A stretch of DNA of 64,000 bases from Algoriphagus sp. (GTDB lineage: Bacteria; Bacteroidota; Bacteroidia; Cytophagales; Cyclobacteriaceae), in assembly GCF_024305035.1 (NCBI RefSeq), contig NZ_JAMWZB010000013.1, forward strand, positions 62,001 to 126,000, read 5' to 3'. Positions 50,638 through 60,194 of this stretch are shown piece after piece. Within the stretch, counting starts at the first letter, position 1; each line of letters opens with the position of its first letter. The notes under the pieces were generated by a model. That model was not told where the DNA came from. It ran no database searches and was given only the letters and a program-made list of their open reading frames with translations. A program made the translations under genes and the position numbers.

Positions 50638-51746
50638 TTGAGTGTATTAAAAATCTCAGGCGCTTTTCTGGGTATTCTCCAGGCCAAAGAAAAATTGACC
50701 AAATAATCCGCAAAAGCTGCGTCTCCGTGAACCACATCCGTTGGGGTACTATCGGCGATATCAGTCAGACTTTGAGTCCGGTTTCTCACCAAAGCAATCG
50801 GGACATTGACTGTTGCGGTGACATTTCCCAACATATAGCTAATTCCGGGCTCTACAGAAATCACATAGCCCGGACGTCGAAACCCTTCGCTTTCGCCCAA
50901 AAGATCTCGAACGGGCACTCCTTCAGCCCGACCTCCTAGGATAAACCCCAATCCATGCACGGGTTTGATCCCATAAAAAAAACCGGCCCTTAGCGCAAAC
51001 TGATCTGGAACGCTCATAATCGCTTCACTGGGTCGGCTTCGATTGGTAGGAGTACCATTGGTATTTCTTGGATTGAATAGGTAAAACCCACTGTAATAGG
51101 CATAAAGACCTTGCTTCAATTCCCAGATTCCTTGGGTATCCACCATCCAACCCAGACCTCCATCACCCAGTTGAATGGATTGATCCACAGTTCGAATTTC
51201 TGAACTGCCATTTGGGCCCACATTAAAGAAGGTGCTTTTGGCTGCATAATCACCGGTCGGCAACTTCAGCCCCAGTCCGAGAGCCATATTTCCTTTTCGT
51301 TCCGGCTTATCTGAAAAAAGCCAATATCCTGCACCGATACGCAGGTCTGCTAATCCCTGGGAATAGGTCTTGTGTCTGGAATCCCGTCCGTGTTCATACA
51401 GAGAGGATCGTTCATTGTAAGCAAAAGGCAAGGAAATCAACCCATAGAATCGATTTGTAAATGCATAACTGACATTCAAGTCCACCCCATGGGACCAGTT
51501 GATCACTTCGGTGTTGTTTTCGATTCGGCTGGGTTCCTCATGGGTTCCTCGAAAGTGTCGAAAACTTCTAAAATAGCGATAATTTAGGCTTAGGTTCCAG
51601 TCACCTGCCGTTTGGAAATTGCCTTGCCCGACTGCATTGCCAACACCGGAAAATTGCCGGATAGCCACGCAGCCTTGACCAAAGGAGAAATTAGGGGTCA
51701 GGAATAATCCCGTCCCTAGAATTAAAATTAGTAGTATTTTTTTCAT
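50634..51746 (-). CDS. Outer-membrane beta-barrel protein, porin-like (first of pair)
   Basis: 370 residues with a signal peptide (ending SFGQ) and a mature start QGCVAIRQFSGVGNA, followed by a barrel with alternating strands (WNLSLNYRYFRSFRHF, GNMALGLGLKLPTGDYA). It is followed by the second barrel with a four-base overlap. A 124-bp nested palindrome lies 28 bp upstream of its start. The early Cys and the pairing suggest a dedicated export or uptake function, but no substrate can be named. Confidence 0.78.
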   Translation of the reverse strand: MKKILLILILGTGLFLTPNFSFGQGCVAIRQFSGVGNAVGQGNFQTAGDWNLSLNYRYFRSFRHFRGTHEEPSRIENNTEVINWSHGVDLNVSYAFTNRFYGLISLPFAYNERSSLYEHGRDSRHKTYSQGLADLRIGAGYWLFSDKPERKGNMALGLGLKLPTGDYAAKSTFFNVGPNGSSEIRTVDQSIQLGDGGLGWMVDTQGIWELKQGLYAYYSGFYLFNPRNTNGTPTNRSRPSEAIMSVPDQFALRAGFFYGIKPVHGLGFILGGRAEGVPVRDLLGESEGFRRPGYVISVEPGISYMLGNVTATVNVPIALVRNRTQSLTDIADSTPTDVVHGDAAFADYLVNFSLAWRIPRKAPEIFNTLK

Positions 51747-51774
51747 CTTGAATTAGCGTATAAGTTTTGAGAAA

Positions 51775-51898
51775 ATTTCGCTCTCCTTCATGCAATTCCA
51801 ACTAAAGAGCATGACGGGTTTACCTTTTCCAATTCTTGGAAAAGGACTTACCCCATGCCGATAGTGGTGGAATCCATCCGAAAGAGAGGAGAGAAAAT
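51775..51898 (-). other. Long nested imperfect palindrome, candidate structured leader RNA
   Basis: The segment folds on itself in four nested steps: CTCTCCT / AGGAGAG (51781-51787 with 51887-51893), ATTCCA / TGGAAT (51795-51800 with 51868-51873), GCATG-GGGT / ACCC-CATGC (51809-51819 with 51850-51858), and a perfect 10-bp CCTTTTCCAA / TTGGAAAAGG (51823-51832 with 51836-51845) around a 3-base loop. No T-tail follows, so it is not a simple terminator. On the minus strand it would be the 5' leader of the barrel-haloperoxidase transcript. A MITE-like insertion is the alternative. Confidence 0.55.
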
Positions 51899-51997
51899 AC
51901 CAGAGGTCAAAAACGAACCCACCTATTTTGGGTAGGAACAGCAGCTCCTTTCTGATTCAAACCAAAGCTGAAACAGGGAAATTGACCCCAGAAAAGC

Positions 51998-52543
51998 TTA
52001 GCTAAGCTGCGGAGGCGGAGAGTCTAATTGAAAAAAAGGACTCTTGTAAGCTAAAAAAATAAACCCTTGATGTGTTAATTCCAAAGCTTGGCTGATGGGC
52101 TGAAAATCCAAAAATTCTAACTCCAAGTAGTCTTTTACAAATATTTTTAAGGAGTTGGGGCTTTGAGTATCACCGGGAAATTCACGTTCGGCCAAGGCAG
52201 AAACCCACTTCATCACGGTAGACTCCAAGGTTTGGCGTGCCGTATCGGGTACATAGACGATCTGTAGCGTATCACTTTGGTATCGCTGCTTGATGGCCCT
52301 ATAGTATTTCCCATTCTTTTCAAACCGGGTATTGGTTAATTGAAAATCCTCCTGATCAGCCATATAGGGAGCGCTCAACGGAATCTCCATCAATCGCTCC
52401 TCCAATCCGGTTGGCTCCTGAGAGAAAATCTGATCCTGCCAGTGGGTCTCCAATTGATAATTCTGGGAAAAATAAAAAAGATAATACCCAAAATGATAGC
52501 TCATAAAGCAAAGAAGGAGCACTATGGGTAAAGCCTTTTTCAA
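51998..52543 (-). CDS. Hypothetical signal-anchored protein with proline-rich end
   Basis: 181 residues. N-terminal hydrophobic helix (about 5-27), then an alpha+beta domain (YYRAIKQRYQSDTLQIVYVPD) and a short C-terminal DSPPPQLS. No recognised family. It lies upstream of the palindrome and barrel genes in the same direction; the spacer 51747-51997 holds the palindrome and otherwise no gene. Confidence 0.65.
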   Translation of the reverse strand: MKKALPIVLLLCFMSYHFGYYLFYFSQNYQLETHWQDQIFSQEPTGLEERLMEIPLSAPYMADQEDFQLTNTRFEKNGKYYRAIKQRYQSDTLQIVYVPDTARQTLESTVMKWVSALAEREFPGDTQSPNSLKIFVKDYLELEFLDFQPISQALELTHQGFIFLAYKSPFFQLDSPPPQLS

Positions 52544-52583
52544 AATAGGAAAATTTTCTGGATAAAACCCTAAGGTCTTAGAA

Positions 52584-52784
52584 TTAAGTATCGAAAACTA
52601 ACTCAATGATAAAATAAATTCCTATAAAAATCAAAAGTAACAAGCCATAAATTTTGATCACTTTCAACCGATTCATTCGATCCAAAAACCATAAAACCAC
52701 TACTGGTCGAATCAAGCCGGTCAATAGCAGCAAAAAGCTGAGCCAAGCAAGGATCAAGAAAATGAGAGAAAGGGCATCCAGCAT
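52584..52784 (-). CDS. Small two-helix membrane protein
   Basis: 66 residues, ATG 52784. Two transmembrane helices (about 6-33 and 46-63) joined by a basic loop DRMNRLKVIKIYG. A single family cannot be named. It is 40 bp before the signal-anchored hypothetical gene and starts 12 bp from the infB terminator. Another frame through the same stretch also has an ORF of similar length, but this one has the better membrane pattern. Confidence 0.55.
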   Translation of the reverse strand: MLDALSLIFLILAWLSFLLLLTGLIRPVVVLWFLDRMNRLKVIKIYGLLLLIFIGIYFIIELVFDT

Positions 52785-52795
52785 TCCTCAAAACT

Positions 52796-52826
52796 AAAAA
52801 AGGAACGACTTCTGCCGTTCCTTTTT
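52796..52826 (-). terminator. Rho-independent terminator of rimP-nusA-infB
   Basis: On the minus strand AAAAAGGAACGG / CGTTCCTTTTT hairpin with a short loop and T-tail, 20 bp past the infB stop. Confidence 0.88.
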
Positions 52827-52846
52827 CTCAAAATTTATTTAAATCT

Positions 52847-55690
52847 TTACTTTTTCCGTTTGATCTCCTTCATTTCATATCCTTCAATGGTATCGTCTAC
52901 CTGGATATTATTGAAGTTTTTAATCGAAATACCACATTCGTATCCGGCTTTAACTTCAGCGACATCATCCTTGAATCGTTTCAACTGATCGATTTCTCCA
53001 TCGTGAATTACGATACCATCTCGGATGACACGGATTTTATTTTTACGTGTGATAAATCCGTCGGTCACATACGAACCTGCGACTGTTCCCACTTTGGAAA
53101 TTTTGAAGACTTCGCGAACCTGAATATTTCCAGTGATGACTTCCTCAAATTCAGGCTCAAGCATCCCTTCGATCGCATCCTTGATTTGATTAATCGCATC
53201 GTAGATGATCGAATAATGACGGATTTCAATTTCTTCTTGCTCGGCCACTTTTTTGGCATTGGAAGAAGGTCTTACTTGGAACCCGATGATGATCGCATCC
53301 GAAGCTGAGGCCAAAAGCACATCGGATTCTGAAATCTGACCTACTCCTTTATGAATGATATTTACTTTCACCTCATCTTTGGAAAGTTTGAGTAAGGAAT
53401 CTGACAGTGCTTCTACCGATCCATCCACGTCCCCTTTGATAATGATGTTCAACTCCTTGAAGCTACCGATTGCCAAGCGTCTGCCGATCTCATCCAGAGT
53501 GATGTGCTTTTTGGTACGGAGACTTTGCTCACGCTGAATCTGTTCTCTGGAATTGGCAATTTCCCGGGCTTCTCGCTCAGAGTCGTAAACCTTGAAGGTA
53601 TCTCCAGCTTGAGGAGCACCACTTAGTCCCAACACCTGCACTGGAGTCGATGGGCCAGCTTCTTTGACTTTTTTACCTTTGTGATCAAACATAGCCTTTA
53701 CTCTGCCATGATGCTGACCGGCCAGTATAATATCTCCAATTCGAAGCGTTCCTGCCTGAACCATGATGGTAGTCACATATCCTCTTCCTTTATCCAGTGA
53801 GGCTTCAATGACCGTACCCACAGCATTTTTATCCGGATTGGCTTTGAGCTCAAGAATTTCTGATTCGAGGAGTACTTTTTCAAGCAATTCCTCTACCCCC
53901 TGGCCTGTCTTGGCTGAAATATCCTGGGATTGGTATTTACCTCCCCACTCTTCAACCAGCAAATTCATATTGGCCAGTTCCTCTTTTATTTTATGTGGAT
54001 TTGCATTGGGTTTATCCACCTTATTGATGGCAAAAATCATCGGCACCCCGGCCACTTGAGCGTGATTAATCGCTTCTTTGGTCTGGGGCATGATATTATC
54101 GTCTGCGGCAATAACAATAATGGCGACATCAGTGATTTTGGCACCACGTGCACGCATGGCCGTAAAGGCTTCGTGACCTGGAGTATCCAAAAAGGCAATT
54201 TTATGCCCCGTCTGAGTCATCACATCATAGGCTCCGATGTGCTGGGTGATTCCACCTGCTTCATCTTCGGTGACTTTTGACATCCGGATATAATCCAACA
54301 AAGAGGTTTTTCCATGATCGACGTGACCCATAATGGTGACGATTGGAGCTCTTTCTTCCAAATCCTCCGCCTCATCGGTTTCTACTTCGGCGATTTCGTC
54401 TTCAATAGATTTGGTGAACTCAACATCGTAGCCAAATTCATCGGCTATTATGGTAATCGCCTCTGCGTCTAATCGCTGATTAATCGATACAAACATGCCC
54501 AAAGACATGCAGGTTGAAATAATCTGGTTGACAGAAACGTCAAGTAAAGCCGCAAGATCATTGGCAGAAATAAATTCTGTCACTTTCAATACTTTGCTGT
54601 TATCCTCGGTAGGCGTATCTGTTTCACGCTCTCTGTCGGCTTTTTTATCTCTACGGCTTTTTCCCTTGCCTCCGCCGGGCTTATTTCCCTGAAGTCGGGC
54701 AAGTGTCTGCTTAATCTGATCCTGAATTTCTTTTTGCGTAGGCTCTGCTTTTTGAGTCCTGTTGGCTGGATTTGCCTTTTGAGGACCACGTTGCCCACCG
54801 CCTCGCTGTCCTTGGTTGCGGTTTGCAGGACCTCCACCGCCTTTGTCAATACGCTTACGTGGACGTTTTTTGTCCCGGTTTCGCTCATCAGAAGAGGCAA
54901 CAGGCCCGCCTTTTTTCTTGCTTTTATCAACTGGCAATTCGATTTTTCCAAGGACAGTAAGTCCCTTGAGCGAATCTGCTTTGGCAGAAATCAACTGAGA
55001 TTCCTGTGTGGTACTCTTCTCGATTTCCGGTTTCTTTTGCTCGGCAGGTTTTACAGGACCTTGAGCCGGCTTTTGGGGTTGCTGCTGTGGTTTCTGAGGT
55101 TTTTGTGCAGCTTGCTCAGGCCTTTTGTAAGGTTGAGGTGTTCGTTGTTCGGCAGGTTTTTGCGATGGCTTTTGTTCTTGGGCCTTCACAGGCGCAGCAG
55201 GCTTGGGAGCAGGAGGAGTAGGTTTTTTGTTGAGATCGATTTTTCCCAATACTTTGATTCCTTCCAATTTGGGAGCTTCGGGCACAACTTTCTCAGCCAC
55301 TTCCGCCGGAGCAGGAGGGGGAGTGGGCTTGACCTCCTCTTTTTTCTCCTCCACTGGAGGGGGAGCAGGTTTGGGTTCCTCCTTAGGTTGAGGAGTAGGT
55401 GCAGGAGCAGGAGCAGGCTCGGGCTCAGGAGCTTTTTCCGGCTTGGGTTCCGATTCTAGGGTTACCGTCTCATGACGCTTCCCAATGGATAAATGGGATG
55501 CCTCTTCCTTTTCAAGTGCAGAGGATTTGAATTCCTTATTCAACATTTCTACCTGCTCCATGTTGATTTTGGAATTGGGATTATCCTGCACTTCAAAGCC
55601 CTTTTTAGCCAAACTCTCCACAATGGTTGCCGTTCCCACGTTGAGTTTTCTGGCCAAAGCGCCTAATCGCATCATTTTTTCTTCTGACAT
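52847..55690 (-). CDS. infB: Translation initiation factor IF-2
   Basis: 947 residues from ATG 55690 ([16 protein letters not shown]); a TTG at 55696 adds two. An N-terminal IF2-N domain is followed by about 300 residues of Pro/Glu/Lys/Gln-rich low complexity, then a second IF2-N-like domain, the GTPase domain ([23 protein letters not shown]) and the two beta-barrels. It places initiator tRNA on the ribosome. It is last in rimP-nusA-infB. Confidence 0.97.
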   Translation of the reverse strand: MSEEKMMRLGALARKLNVGTATIVESLAKKGFEVQDNPNSKINMEQVEMLNKEFKSSALEKEEASHLSIGKRHETVTLESEPKPEKAPEPEPAPAPAPTPQPKEEPKPAPPPVEEKKEEVKPTPPPAPAEVAEKVVPEAPKLEGIKVLGKIDLNKKPTPPAPKPAAPVKAQEQKPSQKPAEQRTPQPYKRPEQAAQKPQKPQQQPQKPAQGPVKPAEQKKPEIEKSTTQESQLISAKADSLKGLTVLGKIELPVDKSKKKGGPVASSDERNRDKKRPRKRIDKGGGGPANRNQGQRGGGQRGPQKANPANRTQKAEPTQKEIQDQIKQTLARLQGNKPGGGKGKSRRDKKADRERETDTPTEDNSKVLKVTEFISANDLAALLDVSVNQIISTCMSLGMFVSINQRLDAEAITIIADEFGYDVEFTKSIEDEIAEVETDEAEDLEERAPIVTIMGHVDHGKTSLLDYIRMSKVTEDEAGGITQHIGAYDVMTQTGHKIAFLDTPGHEAFTAMRARGAKITDVAIIVIAADDNIMPQTKEAINHAQVAGVPMIFAINKVDKPNANPHKIKEELANMNLLVEEWGGKYQSQDISAKTGQGVEELLEKVLLESEILELKANPDKNAVGTVIEASLDKGRGYVTTIMVQAGTLRIGDIILAGQHHGRVKAMFDHKGKKVKEAGPSTPVQVLGLSGAPQAGDTFKVYDSEREAREIANSREQIQREQSLRTKKHITLDEIGRRLAIGSFKELNIIIKGDVDGSVEALSDSLLKLSKDEVKVNIIHKGVGQISESDVLLASASDAIIIGFQVRPSSNAKKVAEQEEIEIRHYSIIYDAINQIKDAIEGMLEPEFEEVITGNIQVREVFKISKVGTVAGSYVTDGFITRKNKIRVIRDGIVIHDGEIDQLKRFKDDVAEVKAGYECGISIKNFNNIQVDDTIEGYEMKEIKRKK

Positions 55691-55752
55691 AAGCAAAAAC
55701 CTCTTTCGAAATCTTAATGTAAAATTGGGTATTTTTAAGGGCTTTTTAGCCC

Positions 55753-56997
55753 TTACTGTTCAAATTCTTGTCTGAGGATTCGGAAAATCTCATCGATGGT
55801 CCCCTCCTCAAGCTCGGTTCTTCTCAGCAAATCCTCTCGGGTAAGTGCTAAAACACTTTTTGCGGTATCCAAACCTGTTTTTTTCAATTCTTCAATAATC
55901 CAAGCTTCAATTTCATCAGCAAATTCCGCCAAATCCACATCTTCCTCTTCGTATTCGTTCAATTCTCTGAAAACATCAATCTCATAGCCAACCAATCGGC
56001 TTGCCAATTTAATATTAAAACCTCCCTTTCCGATGGCCAGTGATACCTGGTCGGGTTTCAAATAAACTGAAATCCGCTTGGTATCCTCATTGACTGCGAT
56101 GGAGGATACCTTTGCCGGGCTGAGTGCACGGGAAACATAGAGGTCGAGATTCTCCGTGAAATTAATCACATCGATATTTTCATTTTGCAATTCTCTAACC
56201 ACCGCGTGGATTCGAGATCCTTTCATTCCTACGCAAGCACCCACCGGATCAATCCGGTCATCGTAAGATTCGACAGCTACCTTGGCACGCTCGCCAGGCT
56301 CACGGACAATCTTCACGATGGTAATCAAGCCATCATATACCTCAGGCACTTCGTTTTCAAATAAGCGCTCCAGGAAAACTGGACTGGTACGGGATAGAAT
56401 GATTTTGGGTGTTCCGTTCATCATATCCACTTTGTGGACGATGGCTTTCACCGTATCTCCCTTTCTAAATCTATCCTTAGGTATTTGCTCCCCTTTGGGC
56501 AAGATCAATTCATTACCTTCTCCATCAATCAGTAGAATTTCTCTTCCCAAAATTTGATATACCTCTGCGGAGACAATTTCGCCTACCTGCTCTTCATATT
56601 TATTGAAAAGAATGTCCTTTTCAAGATCCTTGATCCGCTGAATCAAGGTCTGACGTGCCATTTGAACGGCCCGTCTTCCAAAATCCTCTAGTTCTATCTT
56701 TTCATAGACTTCTTCTCCAATCTCAAAATCCGGCTCGATTTTACGGGCATCAGTGAGACTTATTTTGTCAAAATCCCAAATATCTTCGGAGTTATCATCC
56801 ACGATTTCCCGAATCCGGAAAATTTCCAAATCGCCTTTGTCAGCATTGATCGTAACGTCGAAGTTTTCGTCTGTTTCAAACTTCTTGCGAATCATCGCTC
56901 GGAAAACATCTTCCAGAATACGGATCATGGTTGGGCGATCCACATTTTTAGATCTCGCAAATTCAGCGAAGGACTCTATTAAGACTTTGGCATCCAT
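55753..56997 (-). CDS. nusA: Transcription termination/antitermination factor NusA
   Basis: 414 residues. N-terminal RNA polymerase-binding domain, S1 domain (about 130-205), two KH domains ([18 protein letters not shown] and [16 protein letters not shown]), and a short C-terminal helical region; E. coli NusA has further acidic repeats (about 495 residues) that are missing here, as is usual in this phylum. It starts 5 bp after rimP ends. Confidence 0.97.
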   Translation of the reverse strand: MDAKVLIESFAEFARSKNVDRPTMIRILEDVFRAMIRKKFETDENFDVTINADKGDLEIFRIREIVDDNSEDIWDFDKISLTDARKIEPDFEIGEEVYEKIELEDFGRRAVQMARQTLIQRIKDLEKDILFNKYEEQVGEIVSAEVYQILGREILLIDGEGNELILPKGEQIPKDRFRKGDTVKAIVHKVDMMNGTPKIILSRTSPVFLERLFENEVPEVYDGLITIVKIVREPGERAKVAVESYDDRIDPVGACVGMKGSRIHAVVRELQNENIDVINFTENLDLYVSRALSPAKVSSIAVNEDTKRISVYLKPDQVSLAIGKGGFNIKLASRLVGYEIDVFRELNEYEEEDVDLAEFADEIEAWIIEELKKTGLDTAKSVLALTREDLLRRTELEEGTIDEIFRILRQEFEQ

Positions 56998-57002
56998 TTG
57001 AT

Positions 57003-57485
57003 TTATTTAAAAGATACTTGAACAATTGATTTTTTTATATCCTCAAGCGCATGGGAAGTTTCTTCTTCGGTGGCTTTTTTCCCCTTCTCTTTTTTCTTGA
57101 CCAGCAGCGTGATTTTCCCTTCTGCTACGGCGAGGAGTTTGCCTTTTATCTCTAGGCCATTTTGGAGCAAAACCTTGAGCTCTCTACCTATATTTTTGAT
57201 GTATTGTCTTTCGCTGGAAAGCGGGTAATCCACTCCCGGAGAGGAGACTTCGATACGATAGGCACTTTCAATTAGGTTTTTTTCCTCAATTTCATTAGAA
57301 ACTGCCCTACTTATTCTGGCACAGGTATCAATGGTCACTCCCTGATCCGCATCAAGGAGAATGCTCAGAAGCGTTTGATCTCCTTTGAGGGAGATTTTCA
57401 CTTCTACCACAAAATGGCTTTGGTCAGGAAGATGACCTGACACCATTTCTTCAAGAACCTCGCGCAATTCAGACATAGTATGCAT
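57003..57485 (-). CDS. rimP: Ribosome maturation factor RimP
   Basis: 160 residues. Two-domain RimP: VTIDTCARISRAVSNE and YRIEVSSPGVDYPLSSERQY are the family landmarks. It helps 30S maturation. The start may be 57485 or the second ATG at 57476. A perfect hairpin and a clear promoter lie just upstream. Confidence 0.94.
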   Translation of the reverse strand: MHTMSELREVLEEMVSGHLPDQSHFVVEVKISLKGDQTLLSILLDADQGVTIDTCARISRAVSNEIEEKNLIESAYRIEVSSPGVDYPLSSERQYIKNIGRELKVLLQNGLEIKGKLLAVAEGKITLLVKKKEKGKKATEEETSHALEDIKKSIVQVSFK

Positions 57486-57491
57486 AATGAA

Positions 57492-57514
57492 AGAGGGGAC
57501 TTGGTGTCCCCTCT
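57492..57514 (-). promoter_or_regulatory. Perfect 9-bp leader hairpin before rimP
   Basis: AGAGGGGAC-TTGGT-GTCCCCTCT reads as a perfect hairpin in the predicted 5' leader, ending seven bases before the rimP start codon. It could slow initiation or be an attenuation site for nusA-infB, but a role is not shown. Confidence 0.6.
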
Positions 57515-57533
57515 AGAAACTTCGAATACGGTA

Positions 57534-57565
57534 CAAAGGTAAAATATTTTTAATCGAAAAACAAT
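57534..57565 (-). promoter_or_regulatory. Promoter of rimP-nusA-infB
   Basis: On the minus strand TTG, a 20-bp spacer and TACCTTTG match the Bacteroidota pattern; the -7 element is exact. Predicted transcription start is about 40 bp before rimP, which places the hairpin inside the leader. Confidence 0.6.
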
Positions 57566-57718
57566 TTGTACTGAAATTCAATCTTCTATCAAATATAGCC
57601 TCCTGTGGACCCAAACTGCTTGAATGCTAAAAAAATATTTTGGCATCTCGGATCAATTTTCTTTCGGATTGATCGGAAAAAATATCTACTTTCTCTCCGA
57701 ATTCTGCCACGAAGATAA

Positions 57719-57726
57719 TAATTTTG
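57719..57726 (+). promoter_or_regulatory. Possible -7 element for the mre operon
   Basis: TAATTTTG matches TAnnTTTG, 81 bp before mreB. No TTG at the right distance upstream, so weak. Confidence 0.3.
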
Positions 57727-57807
57727 CCGACCCCCGTTTAATAAGGTGTACCTTGCGGACTCTTTATCGAACAGCTAACCTCAATTACAAAAGCCAATCA
57801 TCAAAAC

Positions 57808-58836
57808 ATGGGATTATTTGATTTTTTCTCCAGCGATATAGCCATCGACCTAGGAACTGCCAACACCTTGATTATCCATAAGGATAAAATTGTGGTGGAC
57901 GAGCCTTCGATCATCGCGATCGACAAAACCAACAACCGCGTACTCGCGGTGGGTAGGGAAGCGATGAATATGCATGAGAAAACACACGAAAATATAAAAA
58001 CAATACGGCCGCTGAAAGATGGGGTTATCGCCGACTTTTATGCTGCCGAGCAGATGATTCGTGGTTTGATCAAAATGATCCCTGGACAAAAAAAGGGCAT
58101 GTTTCCCCAGTCCCACCGAATGGTAATTTGTATTCCTTCCGGGATTACGGAAGTGGAAAAAAGAGCAGTGCGGGATTCAGCGGAGCATGCGGGAGCCAAA
58201 GAAGTCTACATGATTTTTGAACCCATCGCCGCAGCGATCGGTATCGGAATTGATATTGAAAAACCCATGGGTTCCATGATCGTGGATATCGGGGGAGGTA
58301 CCACCGAGATTGCTTTGATTGCCCTTTCAGGAATCGTAGCAGACCAATCCATCCGGGTAGCTGGAGATACGTTTACCAAAGATATTCTTGACTACATGAG
58401 AAGACAGCATAACCTGCTCATTGGTGAGCGATCTGCCGAAAAAGTCAAAATTGCAATTGGTTCGGCCTTGACTGAATTGGATGATGCTCCGGAGGATTAT
58501 GAAATCAGAGGGAGGGACTTAATGACTGGGATTCCCAAAGTCATCAAGGTTTCGTATTCCGAAATCGCTTTTGCCTTAGACAAATCGGTTTCTAAAATTG
58601 AAGAAGCCGTACTCAAAGCGCTGGAAATTGCCCCGCCTGAGCTTTCGGCGGATATCTACGACAATGGCATCCACCTCACCGGTGGAGGAGCCTTGCTAAA
58701 AGGACTCGATAAGCGTCTTCACCAAAAGACCAAGCTTCCGATTCACATCGCCGAAGATCCACTGAGAGCTGTGGTGAGGGGAACTGGAACGGCTCTGAAA
58801 AACATACATAATTTTAGAACAGTATTGATGACCTAA
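57808..58836 (+). CDS. mreB: Rod-shape actin-like protein MreB
   Basis: 342 residues. Actin-fold landmarks: IDLGTANTLI (phosphate 1), VDIGGGTTEIALI (phosphate 2) and HLTGGGALLKGL (adenosine). It polymerises under the inner membrane and guides the elongasome. First gene of mreB-mreC-mreD-mrdA-rodA. The 322-bp gap to rimP holds the two promoters noted above. Confidence 0.97.
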   Translation: MGLFDFFSSDIAIDLGTANTLIIHKDKIVVDEPSIIAIDKTNNRVLAVGREAMNMHEKTHENIKTIRPLKDGVIADFYAAEQMIRGLIKMIPGQKKGMFPQSHRMVICIPSGITEVEKRAVRDSAEHAGAKEVYMIFEPIAAAIGIGIDIEKPMGSMIVDIGGGTTEIALIALSGIVADQSIRVAGDTFTKDILDYMRRQHNLLIGERSAEKVKIAIGSALTELDDAPEDYEIRGRDLMTGIPKVIKVSYSEIAFALDKSVSKIEEAVLKALEIAPPELSADIYDNGIHLTGGGALLKGLDKRLHQKTKLPIHIAEDPLRAVVRGTGTALKNIHNFRTVLMT

Positions 58837-58843
58837 ACCCTGA

Positions 58844-59683
58844 ATGCTACGCATCCTCCAATTCCTTTATAGCCTACGGGCATTTCTTTTATTTCTATTG
58901 CTGGAACTGGTTGCATTCTGGTTAATTGTATCCAATAACTCCCCTCAGGGAGCGGCCTTCTTTAACTCCTCAAATGCGGTATTCGGTTCGGTACTTAAAA
59001 CCCAATCCGACATCACCCAATTTCTGGATTTGGCAGGTGCCAATGAAGAACTTTTAAAGCAGAATGCTGAATTGCTTTCACGGTTGGAAAAGATTCAGTT
59101 AAGCACCGATAGCATGGCCTACCCGCCCTTGGATAGTAGCTTTGTGGCAGCCCATGAATTTAGCAGCGCAAGAGTAATTTCACAGACCCTGCGATTTGCC
59201 CAAAATCATTTAACCTTGGACAAAGGTGAAGTTGATGGGGTAAAAGTAGGGATGGGGGTCTTTAATCACTCTGGAATAGTGGGAAGAATAAAGTCTGTTT
59301 CAAAAAATTACTCCGTTGCTATTTCCGTGTTGAATACTGGACTTTTGGTATCCTCAAAAATCAAATCCACTGAGGTCTATGGATCGATCAATTGGGACGG
59401 AAAAACTACCCAGGAGGCAAAAATGCTGTATGTTCCAAGACATGTCAAAACCCAGCCCGGTGATACCGTGGTCACCTCAGGGTACAATGCGATTTTCCCC
59501 GAAGGCATTTGGGTAGGAGTAATTAAAAAAGTAGAACAAGGATCGGATCAAAATTACCTCGACATTACCGTGGAACTGAGTACCGATTTCAGCAAAATCA
59601 ACTATGTGTATTTGGTTGAAAACAATCAATTACCCGAGCTAGATTCCCTTTATCAAGAAGCAGAGCTAATCAATGAATATTAG
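58844..59683 (+). CDS. mreC: Rod-shape-determining protein MreC
   Basis: 279 residues. One N-terminal transmembrane helix (about 10-30), a coiled coil (about 65-90) and the MreC beta domains (LTLDKGEVDGVKVGMGVFN, PGDTVVTSGYNAIFPEGIWVG). It links MreB to PBP2 in the periplasm. It overlaps mreD by 11 bp and starts 7 bp after mreB. Confidence 0.95.
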   Translation: MLRILQFLYSLRAFLLFLLLELVAFWLIVSNNSPQGAAFFNSSNAVFGSVLKTQSDITQFLDLAGANEELLKQNAELLSRLEKIQLSTDSMAYPPLDSSFVAAHEFSSARVISQTLRFAQNHLTLDKGEVDGVKVGMGVFNHSGIVGRIKSVSKNYSVAISVLNTGLLVSSKIKSTEVYGSINWDGKTTQEAKMLYVPRHVKTQPGDTVVTSGYNAIFPEGIWVGVIKKVEQGSDQNYLDITVELSTDFSKINYVYLVENNQLPELDSLYQEAELINEY

Positions 59684-60194
59684 ATCCCTGATTACATTTA
59701 TTTTCACAGGAATCATCCTACTGATTGTGCAGGTTTTATTCTTAAAAAACCTAGCCGTTTTTGGCGTGGCTATGGGTTTTTTATACCTCATGTTCATTCT
59801 TGATTTTTCCATCTCCGTCAATAGAATGAATCTTTTATTCGTCGCTTTTTGGGTTGGATTGCTCATTGATATTTTCTACCAGACCATCGGAATGCACGCC
59901 GCCTCAGCTACTCTGGTAGCTTTCATTCGTCCCTACTGGCTAAAAGCCATTAGTCCCACGGGAGGGTACGATGAGACCAGTCGACCTGACTTACACGAGA
60001 TGGGCTTGAGCTGGTACATCAGTTATTCATTTCCTTTATTTTTTATCTATTCCTTTTTATTTTTCAGTATTGATCAATGGGGAACAGGCGGTTTGCTGGG
60101 CGTGTTGAATAAAAGTCTTTTTTCGACCATTTTCAGCATGCTTTTGGCTATACTCGTCCAAGTACTGTTCTTTAAAAGAAGGAGAAGAATTTAA
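59673..60194 (+). CDS. mreD: Rod-shape-determining protein MreD
   Basis: 173 residues with five or so transmembrane helices and a basic C-terminus (FFKRRRRI). Sequence conservation is low; the call rests on topology and position between mreC and the PBP2 gene, with overlaps on both sides (11 bp and one base). Confidence 0.9.
   Translation: MNIRSLITFIFTGIILLIVQVLFLKNLAVFGVAMGFLYLMFILDFSISVNRMNLLFVAFWVGLLIDIFYQTIGMHAASATLVAFIRPYWLKAISPTGGYDETSRPDLHEMGLSWYISYSFPLFFIYSFLFFSIDQWGTGGLLGVLNKSLFSTIFSMLLAILVQVLFFKRRRRI

Noticed and set aside
54734-55459. 241-residue open frame on the plus strand opposite infB
   Set aside because: It is antisense to the low-complexity Pro/Glu/Lys region of IF-2 and its Leu/Arg/Phe-rich translation is what the complementary codons would give; no domain or start context.
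57624-57821. 65-residue frame before mreB
   Set aside because: It overlaps the mreB start, has no family match and lies in the promoter region.
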